Position numbers and translations under genes: made by a program. A DNA stretch of 64,000 nt, taken from positions 7,936,001-8,000,000 of the forward strand of contig NZ_CP054932.1 of assembly GCF_013364275.1 (NCBI RefSeq). Reading direction: 5' to 3'. Positions within the stretch are counted from its first letter, which is position 1, and each line of letters opens with the position of its first letter. Shown in pieces: positions 24,463-32,720 of this stretch. The DNA comes from Actinomadura sp. NAK00032 (lineage in GTDB: Bacteria > Actinomycetota > Actinomycetes > Streptosporangiales > Streptosporangiaceae). The notes beneath the pieces are model-generated. The model was given only the letters and a program-made list of their open reading frames with translations, was not told where the DNA came from and made no database searches.

Positions 24463-24553
24463 ACCTTGGCTCTGGTGTTCGTCGCCGCCGCGACGCCGTC
24501 GAGATGGGCCGATCAGGCGGCTCCGCGGCCTCAGGAAGGCCTCGTGGAACGGG

Positions 24554-25522
24554 TTACGGCTGGACCGGCGGCGCGGCCTGGTCCTGCGGGGCCGCCGGCT
24601 GTGCGGCCGCGTCCTGCGGTGCCGCCTGGTCCTGCGGGACCGTCGGCTGTGCGGCCTGGTTCTGCTCCGGGGCCTGCGGGGCCTCCGGGGCGGCGTTCTG
24701 CTGCTCCGGCTTGGCCTGCTCCAGCGGCGCGGCCTCAGCCTGCTCGGCGGCCTCCGGCTTCGCTGCCTCCGGCTTGGCGGCCTCCGCCTGCTCCGGAGCC
24801 TCCGCCTGCGCGGCCTCCGGCTTCGCGGCCTCCGCCTGCTCCGGAGCCTCCGCCTGCGCGGCCTCCGGCTTCGCGGCCTCCGCCTGCTCCGGAGCCTCCG
24901 CCTGCGCGGCCTCCGGCTTCGCGGCCTCCGCCTGCTCCGGAGCCTCCGCCTGCGCGGCCTCCGGCTTCGCGGCCTCGCCCTGCTCCGGAGCCTCCGCCTG
25001 CGCAGCCTCCGGCTTGGCGGCCTCGCCCTGCTCCGGAGCCTCCGCCTGCGCAGCCTCCGGCTTGGCGGCCTCGCCCTGCTCCGGAGCCTCCGCCTGCGCA
25101 GCCTCCGGCTTGGCGGCCTCGCCCTGCTCCGGAGCCTCCGCCTGCGCGGCCTCGGGCTTGGCGGTGGCCTCCAGCGCGTCGGCCTTCCCGGCGTCCGCGC
25201 CCTCCACCTTCACGGCGTCCTGCTCCGGGCCCTCGACCTCGATGACCACGGGGCCGGTCTTCTTCCCGTGGACCTTCGGCTTGATGTCGCCGGTCTTGAC
25301 GGGCTTGTTCCCGTTCTTCGGCGAGGCGTGCGGGGACTTCTCGATCTCGGCGTAGTTCAGGTCGCCGGGACCGTTCTCCACGATGTAGCGCGGCTTGATG
25401 TAGATGTGGACCACCTGCGGCTGCGGCGACGGCCCGGTCTCCGCCGAAGCCGCGGGAACGGCCAGCAGGCTGCCCCCGACGGCCAGCGCGACGACTGTCG
25501 CCGCACGAGCTATGCGTTTCAT
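24554..25522 (-). CDS. Secreted protein with 16-residue acidic Ala/Pro/Glu repeats
   Basis: 322 residues from the ATG at 25522 (GGGGG upstream). Signal peptide about 1-27 (VVALAVGGSLLAVPAASA, cleaved before ETG). Residues 28-120 form a short non-repetitive region. Residues 121-248 are eight copies of a 16-residue unit AKPEAAQAEAPEQ(G/A)EA, followed by a degenerate copy and a Gln/Pro/Ala-rich tail ending PPVQP. No sortase LPXTG motif or membrane anchor was seen, so it is probably released or wall-associated. Function unknown. Confidence 0.85.
   Translation of the reverse strand: MKRIARAATVVALAVGGSLLAVPAASAETGPSPQPQVVHIYIKPRYIVENGPGDLNYAEIEKSPHASPKNGNKPVKTGDIKPKVHGKKTGPVVIEVEGPEQDAVKVEGADAGKADALEATAKPEAAQAEAPEQGEAAKPEAAQAEAPEQGEAAKPEAAQAEAPEQGEAAKPEAAQAEAPEQGEAAKPEAAQAEAPEQAEAAKPEAAQAEAPEQAEAAKPEAAQAEAPEQAEAAKPEAAQAEAPEQAEAAKPEAAKPEAAEQAEAAPLEQAKPEQQNAAPEAPQAPEQNQAAQPTVPQDQAAPQDAAAQPAAPQDQAAPPVQP
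24779..25162 (-). repeat. Eight tandem 48-bp repeats
   Basis: Eight consecutive 48-base units encode the 16-residue repeats of the secreted protein. The first four copies in reading order carry a Gly codon at unit position 14 and the last four an Ala codon, with matching silent differences, so the array grew by block duplication. Confidence 0.9.
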
Positions 25523-25694
25523 TCCATTTCCCCCTTTTTTGTGCACGTGGTTCGCGCACCGCGAACGCTTGTTGATCATAACAAGGCGATTACGCGGAAC
25601 TGAATACGGGCGGCCGGTAATTCTCGGCCACTCGTCACCCGCAAAACCGACTTTCCGTCAGTTTGCAGATCGGCCGTTATGACGGACTTTCATG

Positions 25695-26753
25695 TCACCG
25701 GGCCCGATGTCGGACGGCGGGACGCCGCGCGGGGCCCGTGTTTCCGGCGGGGTCCAGGTCGTCCGGCGCGGCAGAGGACGGGCCCCTGCGCGGGCCGCTC
25801 CGCGGTGGCCTCGCCGATGCGCGCGGGCGTGTGAGACGAGTGCTCCGGTCTCGCGCCGACACCCCGTGGCCGTGCCATGCACTCGGTCTCACGAGTGCTG
25901 CCTGCGGCTTGACTCTGCGCAGGTCAACGCCCTGCGAGGGCCTGACCGCGGCCTGCGTCGGCGTTCCAAGGCAGCCGAGGAGGTCCGCCGGTCGCGCGGG
26001 CGGGGCCCGGCCGGGGACGGTGCCGAACACCCCCGTCCACACGGTGAGGAGACCTCCCCAGGGGATCACCACCGTGTAGCCGGCGGCGACCTTGAACTCG
26101 GTGCCCAGGCTCCAGGACCGCCGGGTCACCGGCGCCCCGGCATGCCCCTGGACGCGTCCCCCGGTCAGCGATATGGGCCTGGACTTGAATCGGGTACGGA
26201 AGTTGCCCGTCTTGGCGTCCATGTAGCCCCGCACCACGCCATTCCGGGAGAGCGTGAGGCCGAAATCGGGCGGTCTGAGGACGTGCAGCCTGCCGCTCAT
26301 GGAGGCCCGCGCCTCGAATGTGAGTCCTGCGTCGGGTCGCCCCACTGCCGAGCCCACCGAAAAGGAGCCGCCCACACCGGCTCCGCCTTCAAAGGTGAAA
26401 GCCAGGCCGTCTCGCGTGAATGAACTCGCCACGCCGCCGCCAAGGCCGCGGTAAAGGCTGACCTTGAGAACGAAGCCGTCCCCGTCCAGGGGTATGGAAA
26501 AGGCGTGGTGCCGGGCGTCGTCCCGGTCGTCGGCGTCCCGGCCCGCCTGCGTTGCCGGCCGCCTGCCGGCGAACGGAGCCCGCTCCGGCCCGGGGCCGTC
26601 CGTCATCCAGGCGCAGGACGAGTCGGCGTCGCAGCCGCAGGCGCCGCCGGGCCCCGCTCGCGCCCCTAGGACGATCGCCATCGCCGCGGCCGCCAGGACC
26701 ACCGCGGACACCGTGACGATCCGGACATGCCCGCTCCGCCATGCCTGCTCCAT
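25695..26753 (-). CDS. Membrane-anchored protein, not recognised
   Basis: 352 residues. One N-terminal hydrophobic segment (IVTVSAVVLAAAAMAIVLGA, about 12-31) acts as anchor or uncleaved signal. A beta-rich middle follows (LKVSLYRGLGGGVASSF, LTFEARASMSGRLHVL). The final ~100 residues are Arg/Pro-rich and low-complexity, so the true end may be earlier than the stop at 25695. No family recognised; the segment 25523-25694 upstream of the repeat protein gene contains only its promoter region. Confidence 0.6.
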   Translation of the reverse strand: MEQAWRSGHVRIVTVSAVVLAAAAMAIVLGARAGPGGACGCDADSSCAWMTDGPGPERAPFAGRRPATQAGRDADDRDDARHHAFSIPLDGDGFVLKVSLYRGLGGGVASSFTRDGLAFTFEGGAGVGGSFSVGSAVGRPDAGLTFEARASMSGRLHVLRPPDFGLTLSRNGVVRGYMDAKTGNFRTRFKSRPISLTGGRVQGHAGAPVTRRSWSLGTEFKVAAGYTVVIPWGGLLTVWTGVFGTVPGRAPPARPADLLGCLGTPTQAAVRPSQGVDLRRVKPQAALVRPSAWHGHGVSARDRSTRLTRPRASARPPRSGPRRGPSSAAPDDLDPAGNTGPARRPAVRHRAR

Positions 26754-26906
26754 GATTCCTCAGCCCACACCTGATTCACCCGCACAGAACAGAAGCATCA
26801 TAACGGTGTGTAGGCAAATGAATACATAAAGTGACTATCGCCATCTTTAAGCAGCCATGGCGGCGTCCACCGGGACATACCGGCGGGCGCCGCCATGGCC
26901 GCCGGT

Positions 26907-26956
26907 CCCGCCGGCCGGACCCTCCGGCGGAAGGAGGAGGGCCCGGGGCCGGCGGG
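26907..26956 (-). terminator. Hairpin after galE
   Basis: Arms CCCGCCGGCC (26907-26916) and GGCCGGCGGG (26947-26956), 10 perfect pairs, eight bases past the galE stop on the minus strand. Confidence 0.5.
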
Positions 26957-26964
26957 GCGGCGGG

Positions 26965-27969
26965 TCAGGCCACGTCGAGGTCGCGGCGGCGTTCGGCCCA
27001 CTGGAGGGAGTGCCGGATGGCGTCCTCGATGGTGTAGTCGGGCTTCCAGGAGAGGACGTCCCACGCCTTGGCCGGGTTGACATAGGCGCCGACGACGTCG
27101 CCGGGGCGGGCCGGGGCGTCCTCGGCGGCGAAGCCGTCGCCGACGACCTCGCGGAAGGCGGCGACCAGTTCGCGGACGGTGGTGCCGTCGCCCGTGCCGA
27201 GGTTGATCACCTCGTAGCGGGCGTGGTCGCCGACCGGCGGGATGATCGCGTCGAAGCGGGTGGCGGCCTCGTAGAAGGCGCGGGCGATGTCCCAGACGTG
27301 GATGTAGTCGCGGATCGCGGTGCCGTCCCGGGTCTCCCAGTCCACCCCGGTGATCTTGAACGGGACGCCCTGCGCGTAGCACTCGATCATCTTGCCGAGG
27401 GCGTGCGTCGGCTTGCTGTTCTGCAGGCCGGTGCGCAGCCGCGGGTCGGCGCCGATCGGGTTGAGGTAGCGCAGCGAGATGACGCGGAAGTCGTAGGCCT
27501 TGCAGAAGTCCTGCAGGAGGAGCTCCGCCATCATCTTCGAGCGGGTGTAGGGGTTCTGCGGGTCGAGGAACGAGGTCTCGGTGACCGACAGGTCGGGTTC
27601 GGGACGGTACATCCCGGCGGTGGACGCGAAGATCATCCGGTCCCGGCCGTTGCGCACCAGGTGGCCGGCGAGGTCGAGGGTCTTGGACAGGTTGACCCGG
27701 TAGTAGCGCAGCGGGTCGGCCATCGAGTCGGGCACCACGATCAGCGCGGCGCAGTGGACGGTCGCGATGATGTCGGGGTGGTCGCGGAAGATCCGGTCGA
27801 CCAGGTCCCCGTCACCGATGTCGCCCTGGTAGAAGATCTTCCCGGCGGTGAACTCCGAGCGGCCCGTGACCAGGCTGTCGAGCACCACGGGCGTGATGCC
27901 GCGCTCGGCGAAGGCGGAGGCGATCGTGCTGCCGATGAACCCGGCTCCCCCAGTGATCAGCACTTTCAT
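26965..27969 (-). CDS. galE: UDP-glucose 4-epimerase
   Basis: 334 residues, the usual GalE length. NAD-binding GGAGFIG at residues 7-13; substrate region STAGMYRPEP; active-site YTRSK (the YxxxK pair). C-terminal RDYIHVWDIARAF and VINLGTGDGTTVREL are GalE signatures. It interconverts UDP-glucose and UDP-galactose in the cytoplasm, supplying galactose for the adjoining exopolysaccharide locus. It is divergent from the LuxR-type regulator gene, with which it shares the 225-base promoter interval. Confidence 0.95.
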   Translation of the reverse strand: MKVLITGGAGFIGSTIASAFAERGITPVVLDSLVTGRSEFTAGKIFYQGDIGDGDLVDRIFRDHPDIIATVHCAALIVVPDSMADPLRYYRVNLSKTLDLAGHLVRNGRDRMIFASTAGMYRPEPDLSVTETSFLDPQNPYTRSKMMAELLLQDFCKAYDFRVISLRYLNPIGADPRLRTGLQNSKPTHALGKMIECYAQGVPFKITGVDWETRDGTAIRDYIHVWDIARAFYEAATRFDAIIPPVGDHARYEVINLGTGDGTTVRELVAAFREVVGDGFAAEDAPARPGDVVGAYVNPAKAWDVLSWKPDYTIEDAIRHSLQWAERRRDLDVA

Positions 27970-28194
27970 GTGGCTTCCCCTGCGGCCAGTGCGTCCCCTG
28001 AAATGACACGCACAGGATCCGCAGGCGGTCGCGGACGGTCAATGTCCCGCACGCGAGGTGACCGGGTCCGGACGCGGGTGAACCGGGCGGCCCGCCGTCG
28101 CGTCCGCGCGCGGTCCCTCCGCCCCGCGTCCCGCCCGCCGCGAGTACAGCGTTTGCAGGATCCGCCGGGCGCGCGCAGCGGTCATCGTCGGTGG

Positions 28195-28848
28195 ATGGAA
28201 CCGATCCGCGTCCTCATCGTGGACGATCACGCGCTGTTCGCCGAGGCCCTCGCGGCCCGGCTGGGGCGCGAACCCGACCTGGTGATCCTGCCGATCGCCG
28301 ACGACGTGCGGCGCGCGCTCGCGCTGACCGCCACCGAGCGCCCCCGGGTGCTCGTCCTCGACCTGATGCTCGGCCACGAGAGCGGGCTGGACGTGCTGGA
28401 CCGGCTCCGCGCGGACCACCCGGACGTGCGGGTCGTCGTGCTGACCGCGGTGAGCGACCTGGACGCGATGGTGCGGGCCGTCCGGCTCGGCGCGGTGGGG
28501 TGGCTGGAGAAGACCGAGAGCGCCGAGCTGGTCGCGCGGGTGATCCGGTCGGCGGCGCGGCGCGGCGGGTGGATCCCGCCGGACCTGCTCGGCGACCTGC
28601 TGCGCACGCTCGTCCGGGACGGCGGGGAGCCGGGCGGGGAGCCGCTGGCGGAGCTGACGCCGCGGGAGCGCGAGGTCCTGCAGTGCATGGTGGACGGGCT
28701 CGGCCGCGGCGAGATCGCCGATCGGCTCGGGCTGTCGGCCAACACCGTCCGGACGCACACGCAGAACCTGCTGGCGAAGCTCGGGCTGCACTCGGCGCTG
28801 GAGGCGATCACGCTGGCGATGCGGGCCGGCATGCGCCCCGGCGGCTGA
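28195..28848 (+). CDS. LuxR-family response regulator of the exopolysaccharide locus
   Basis: 217 residues from the ATG at 28195. Receiver domain about 1-120: IRVLIVDDHALFAEALAARL acidic pair, phospho-acceptor Asp in VLVLDLMLGHESG and the LEKTES switch region. C-terminal LuxR HTH about 150-210 (ELTPREREVLQCMVDGLGRG, LGLSANTVRTHTQNLLAKLG). No histidine kinase adjoins; the kinase at 40485 is the nearest partner candidate. Its position between galE and the wzz-like gene makes it the likely local activator. Confidence 0.92.
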   Translation: MEPIRVLIVDDHALFAEALAARLGREPDLVILPIADDVRRALALTATERPRVLVLDLMLGHESGLDVLDRLRADHPDVRVVVLTAVSDLDAMVRAVRLGAVGWLEKTESAELVARVIRSAARRGGWIPPDLLGDLLRTLVRDGGEPGGEPLAELTPREREVLQCMVDGLGRGEIADRLGLSANTVRTHTQNLLAKLGLHSALEAITLAMRAGMRPGG

Positions 28849-28890
28849 CCCGCGCCGCGCCCCCGCCGGCCCGCCCCGCGCCCCACTGGT

Positions 28891-28921
28891 GCAAAAGGCG
28901 TAGTTCAGGGTCGTCTTTTGC
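28891..28921. promoter_or_regulatory. Inverted repeat GCAAAAG-N17-CTTTTGC
   Basis: Perfect seven-base arms 28891-28897 and 28915-28921, 60 bases upstream of the wzz-like GTG and 42 bases after the LuxR-type stop. It is unusually AT-rich for the region and could be a regulator site or a leader hairpin for the exopolysaccharide operon. Confidence 0.4.
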
Positions 28922-28980
28922 GCGATTGCCCCGACCTGCCCCCTTCCTACGCTCGCCGTGACGAGCCGGAGGGGAAGATC

Positions 28981-30378
28981 GTGGAGATCGATGAGGTCGC
29001 GGCGCGGGTCATGCGCAGCTACTGGGCGCTGCTGCTGGTCATGACGGTCGTCCCGCTGGTGCTGGTGGGCGTGGTGATGAGCGGGCAGGAGCCGCCGTCG
29101 GTCGCGAAGTCGCGGCTGCAGGCGAGCAGCCGCGCCACCGACGCGGCGCCCGGCGACGCGGGCGTGTCGATCGTGGTCAGCCAGGTGAAGGCGTTCGCGA
29201 CCACGGAGAACCTGCTGAGCGAGGTGCTGCGCAGCCAGCGGGTGGACCGGTCGACCGCGAAGACCGCCAAGGCGATCGAGGTCACCGGGCTCGGCACGTC
29301 CACGATCGTCGAGCTGTCCGTCAAGGACCAGGACCCGGACGTGGCGCGGCGGCTGGCGGACGCGATCGGCGCCGCCGTCGTCAAGGAGATCAACGACTCC
29401 AACCAGGGCTCGATCCAGCGCCAGATGGACGAGATCGACAAGCGCGTCCGGGAGCTGGAGCGGCGGCTCGGGCCGCTGTCGCGGCGGGCGAACGCGCAGC
29501 CGAACCCCGACATCGACGCGATGAACGAGCGGGAGCGGGTGCAGGCGGAGCTGACCAACCTGCGCGCGAACCGCTCGGACCTGCAGACGCAGCTGTCGAC
29601 GGCGGGCACGGCGTCGGTCGTGCAGCCGGCGGTGCTGGCGCCGCGCACGAACCCGGTGGTCATGATGGCGTCGATCGCGGGCCTGGTCGGGCTGATCGGC
29701 GGGATCCTGATCGCGGTGGTGACGGAGATGGCCCGTCCCACCGTCCCGGGGCAGCGGCGGGTGGCGCGGCGGCTCGGGGTGCCGCTGCTCGGGTGGGCCG
29801 ACCGGGGGCCGGGCTCGCTCGCCGACCTCGGCCGGCGGATCCGGCTGGCGGCGCGCAAGGAGGGGGTCGGGCGGGTCGCCCTGGTCGGCGCGTCCGGCCC
29901 CCTGCCTGCGGACCTGGTATCGGCCGTCGCGTCCGCCGTGTACGGGGACGACACGAAGCTCGTCACGGCCCGCGCCGAGGACGACGGCGACGACGAACCC
30001 GGCGGCAAAGGCGGCAGCGGCGGCAGCGGCGGCAGCGGCGGCGAGCCGTCGTCCAACAGCAGCGGGCCGGGCGGCGGCAAGAGCACGTCGGTGGTCCGCG
30101 CCGGCGGGGGCACCGCGGTCATGGCGAAGAAGTCCGCGCAGGTGTCCCCTTCGGAGATCACGCAGCCGGTCCCGGTGCGCCGGCTCTGTCATGTGCACGC
30201 GTTCGAGGACATCGACCCGGGGTCGGACGAGGAGGTCGGCGTGGTCGTGCTGGTCGGCCCGGTGACGCGGGTGGCGGGCCTGGAGACGGTCCGCGACCTG
30301 GTCGCCGCGTCCGGCTGGCCGCTGCTCGGCGTCGTCGGCGCGACCCGGAAGATCCCGTCCCGCAGGAGCAGGGGGTAA
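28981..30378 (+). CDS. Wzz-like polysaccharide co-polymerase
   Basis: 465 residues from the GTG at 28981 (GGAGGGG upstream). One span near the N-terminus (YWALLLVMTVVPLVLVGVVM), a periplasmic-type helical region with coiled coil at about 140-200 (IQRQMDEIDKRVRELERRLG), and a second span at about 224-246. The cytoplasmic part (about 250-465) looks like a BY-kinase-type domain but lacks a Walker A loop; a Gly/Ser-rich linker at 340-365 divides it. Chain-length control of the Wzx/Wzy polymer is the likely role. First gene of the plus-strand operon. Confidence 0.85.
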   Translation: MEIDEVAARVMRSYWALLLVMTVVPLVLVGVVMSGQEPPSVAKSRLQASSRATDAAPGDAGVSIVVSQVKAFATTENLLSEVLRSQRVDRSTAKTAKAIEVTGLGTSTIVELSVKDQDPDVARRLADAIGAAVVKEINDSNQGSIQRQMDEIDKRVRELERRLGPLSRRANAQPNPDIDAMNERERVQAELTNLRANRSDLQTQLSTAGTASVVQPAVLAPRTNPVVMMASIAGLVGLIGGILIAVVTEMARPTVPGQRRVARRLGVPLLGWADRGPGSLADLGRRIRLAARKEGVGRVALVGASGPLPADLVSAVASAVYGDDTKLVTARAEDDGDDEPGGKGGSGGSGGSGGEPSSNSSGPGGGKSTSVVRAGGGTAVMAKKSAQVSPSEITQPVPVRRLCHVHAFEDIDPGSDEEVGVVVLVGPVTRVAGLETVRDLVAASGWPLLGVVGATRKIPSRRSRG

Positions 30379-30380
30379 CC

Positions 30381-31526
30381 ATGAGTTCGTCCGTCCCGTT
30401 CACGATCCCGTCGGTGTCCGGCGAGGTGTCCGACGCGGTCGTCAAGGTGCTCGACTCGGGCTGGATCACCACGGGCCCGCAGACGGCCGCGTTCGAGCAG
30501 GAGTTCGCCGACCACCTCGGCGCCGCGCACGTCGTCGCGGTGGCCTCCTGCACGACCGCGCTGGAGCTGTGCCTGCGCGCGCTCGACCTGCCGCCGGGCT
30601 CGGCGGTGCTGACGCCGAGCCTGACGTTCTGCGGCGCGATCAACGCGATCCTGCACGCGGGGCACCGGCCGGTGCTGGTCGACATCGACGAGGACACGCT
30701 GGTCCCGAGCGCGGAGACGGTCGCGGCGGCGGCCCGGCGCTGCGACCCGGCGGCGATGATCGTCCAGAACCAGGGCGGGTACCCGGTGGACGTGCCGGCG
30801 CTCGCGGCGGCGGCCGGGCTCGACCGGACGCGGGTGGTCGAGGACGCCGCGCACGGGCCGGGCGCGGCGCGCGGCGGGAGGCCGGTCGGGGCGGACTCGT
30901 TCGCGGCGTGCTTCTCCTTCTACGCGACGAAGAACATGCCGATCGGCGAGGGCGGCGCGGTGGCGTCCAGCGACCAGGAGTTCGCCGACCGGGTCCGCGC
31001 GATGCGGATGCACGGGATGAGCAAGGACTCCTGGAAGCGGTACCTGCCGGGCGGCAGCTGGCGCTACGACGTGAAGACGGTCGGGCTGAAGGCCAACATG
31101 ACCGACGTCCAGGCGGCGATCGGGCGGGCGCAGCTCGCGGCGCTGCCGGCCTGGCAGGAGCGGCGCGCCGAGATCGTCGCCCGCTACGACGCGGCGCTGC
31201 GGGACCTGCCGGGGCTCGTCCTCCCGCAGCGGAACCTGGACGGGGTCCAGCACGCGTGGCACCTCTACCAGGTCCGCGTGCGGGACCGGGACGCGATCAG
31301 CGCCGAGCTGGAGGCGGCGGGCGTCGCGACGTCCGTCCACTTCATCCCGGCGAACCAGATGACGGCCTACCTGGAGATCCTCGGCGCCGAGGAGTGCGCG
31401 CAGGTGCCGGTGACCGACCGGGTCGGCGAGGAGCTGCTGTCGCTGCCGCTGTATCCGGGGCTGACCGGCGACGGCCTGGAACGCGTCGTCACCGCGCTCA
31501 CCGAGGCACTGCGGACCCGGAGCTGA
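30381..31526 (+). CDS. DegT/DnrJ/EryC1-type sugar aminotransferase
   Basis: 381 residues, two bases after the wzz-like stop. PLP-binding Lys lies in FSFYATKNMPIGEGG; the substrate/PLP acidic motif is VVEDAAHGPG; ASCTTALELCLRALDL at about 56-71 is the phosphate-binding loop. The family aminates keto-sugar nucleotides, giving amino-sugar residues. It likely acts on the product of the CapD-like enzyme encoded next. Confidence 0.95.
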   Translation: MSSSVPFTIPSVSGEVSDAVVKVLDSGWITTGPQTAAFEQEFADHLGAAHVVAVASCTTALELCLRALDLPPGSAVLTPSLTFCGAINAILHAGHRPVLVDIDEDTLVPSAETVAAAARRCDPAAMIVQNQGGYPVDVPALAAAAGLDRTRVVEDAAHGPGAARGGRPVGADSFAACFSFYATKNMPIGEGGAVASSDQEFADRVRAMRMHGMSKDSWKRYLPGGSWRYDVKTVGLKANMTDVQAAIGRAQLAALPAWQERRAEIVARYDAALRDLPGLVLPQRNLDGVQHAWHLYQVRVRDRDAISAELEAAGVATSVHFIPANQMTAYLEILGAEECAQVPVTDRVGEELLSLPLYPGLTGDGLERVVTALTEALRTRS

Positions 31527-31528
31527 CC

Positions 31529-32713
31529 GTGCGGAGGTTCCTGCCGCGCCGCGGCCCGCAGGCCCCCGCGCCGGCCCCGGCCAGCCCGCTCGCCCTGCTG
31601 ATGGGGCGGGACGAGGTGGCCATGGCGCCGCATCGCGGGCGGCGGCTGGTCCGCGGCCGGCGGGTGCTGGTCACCGGGGCGTGCGGGACGGTCGGCCGGG
31701 CGCTGTGCCACCAGGTCGGGCTGCTCGAACCGGCCGCGCTGTGCCTGCTCGACCGCGACGGCGGCGGCCTCGCCGACGTCGGGAGGGACCTCGCCCGGCA
31801 CGGCGTGGAGGGCGTCACGCTCGCCGAGGCCGACGTGCGGGACGCCGACCGGGTCGGCGAGGTCGTCGCGGCGGCCCGCCCCGACCTGGTGTTCCACACC
31901 GCGGGCCGCAACGAGCTGGCCGACCTCGAACGGGACCCGTGCCGGGGCGCCGCGCACAACGTCCTCGGCACCCGGCACGTGATCGACGCGGCGGTGCGGC
32001 ACGGCGCGGAGCGGCTGGTGTTCGTCTCGTCCGACAAGGCCGCCGACCCGACCTCGGTGCTCGGCGCGACGATGCGGCTCGGCGAGCTGCTGCTGCGGAC
32101 GGCGACGCCCGGCCCGACGTGCTTCGCCGCCGTCCGCGTCGGCAACGTGATCGGCGGCGCGGGCCGGCTGCTGACCGTGCTCGCGCACCGCATCTCCTCC
32201 GGCGAGGTCGTCACGATCGGCCACCCGGAGGTGGCGCGGCACTTCATGACCGTGGAGGAGGCGGCGGGGCTGCTGATCGAGGCGGCGGCGATGGCGGAGG
32301 AGGCGGAGACGTTCGTCCTCGACATGGGCCGCCCCGTCCCGGTGGTGGAGCTCGTGCACCGGTACGCCGAGCAGCTGCGGCTGCCGGAGGTGACGATCCG
32401 CTTCAGCGGGCTCGGGCCGGGCGAGAAGCTCGCGGAGAAGGCGTTCGCCGACTCCGAGCGCCGGATCCGCACCGCGCACCCGAAGATCTGGGCGACCCGT
32501 CCCGCGGCGCCGCCCGCCGGGCTCCCGCAGCTGCTGGACGAGCTGGAGGCGGCGGCCGGCGCCGGCGACTGCGACGCGGTCCGGCTGCTGCTGCGCCGGC
32601 TGCTCCCCGAGTACCACCCGGTCCGGCGGGCGGAGCCGTCCGGCGACCCGCCGCCGCCCGGACCGAACTGCCTCTGCGGCGCGGGGTGCGACCCCGCCCC
32701 GCCCGGCCTGTGA
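31529..32713 (+). CDS. CapD/FlaA1-type nucleotide-sugar dehydratase/epimerase, unusual active site
   Basis: 394 residues starting at GTG 31529, right after the aminotransferase stop. NAD-binding VTGACGTVGRALCHQ at about 48-62; then LVFVSSDKAADPTSVLGAT and VRVGNVIGGAGRLLTV. It is the soluble short form, without the N-terminal membrane domain of full CapD. The family motif [M/Y]xxxK after the DKA segment reads VLGATM here: the usual Lys is Met. The protein could have altered or lost activity. Long Pro/Cys-containing C-terminus. Confidence 0.85.
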   Translation: MRRFLPRRGPQAPAPAPASPLALLMGRDEVAMAPHRGRRLVRGRRVLVTGACGTVGRALCHQVGLLEPAALCLLDRDGGGLADVGRDLARHGVEGVTLAEADVRDADRVGEVVAAARPDLVFHTAGRNELADLERDPCRGAAHNVLGTRHVIDAAVRHGAERLVFVSSDKAADPTSVLGATMRLGELLLRTATPGPTCFAAVRVGNVIGGAGRLLTVLAHRISSGEVVTIGHPEVARHFMTVEEAAGLLIEAAAMAEEAETFVLDMGRPVPVVELVHRYAEQLRLPEVTIRFSGLGPGEKLAEKAFADSERRIRTAHPKIWATRPAAPPAGLPQLLDELEAAAGAGDCDAVRLLLRRLLPEYHPVRRAEPSGDPPPPGPNCLCGAGCDPAPPGL

Positions 32714-32720
32714 GGTGCGC

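Noticed and set aside
24504..25355. Long plus-strand reading frame opposite the secreted repeat protein (Ala/Ser/Cys-rich)
   Set aside because: It mirrors the 48-base repeats of the minus-strand gene, has no ribosome site and no known domain; the minus strand has the signal peptide and start.
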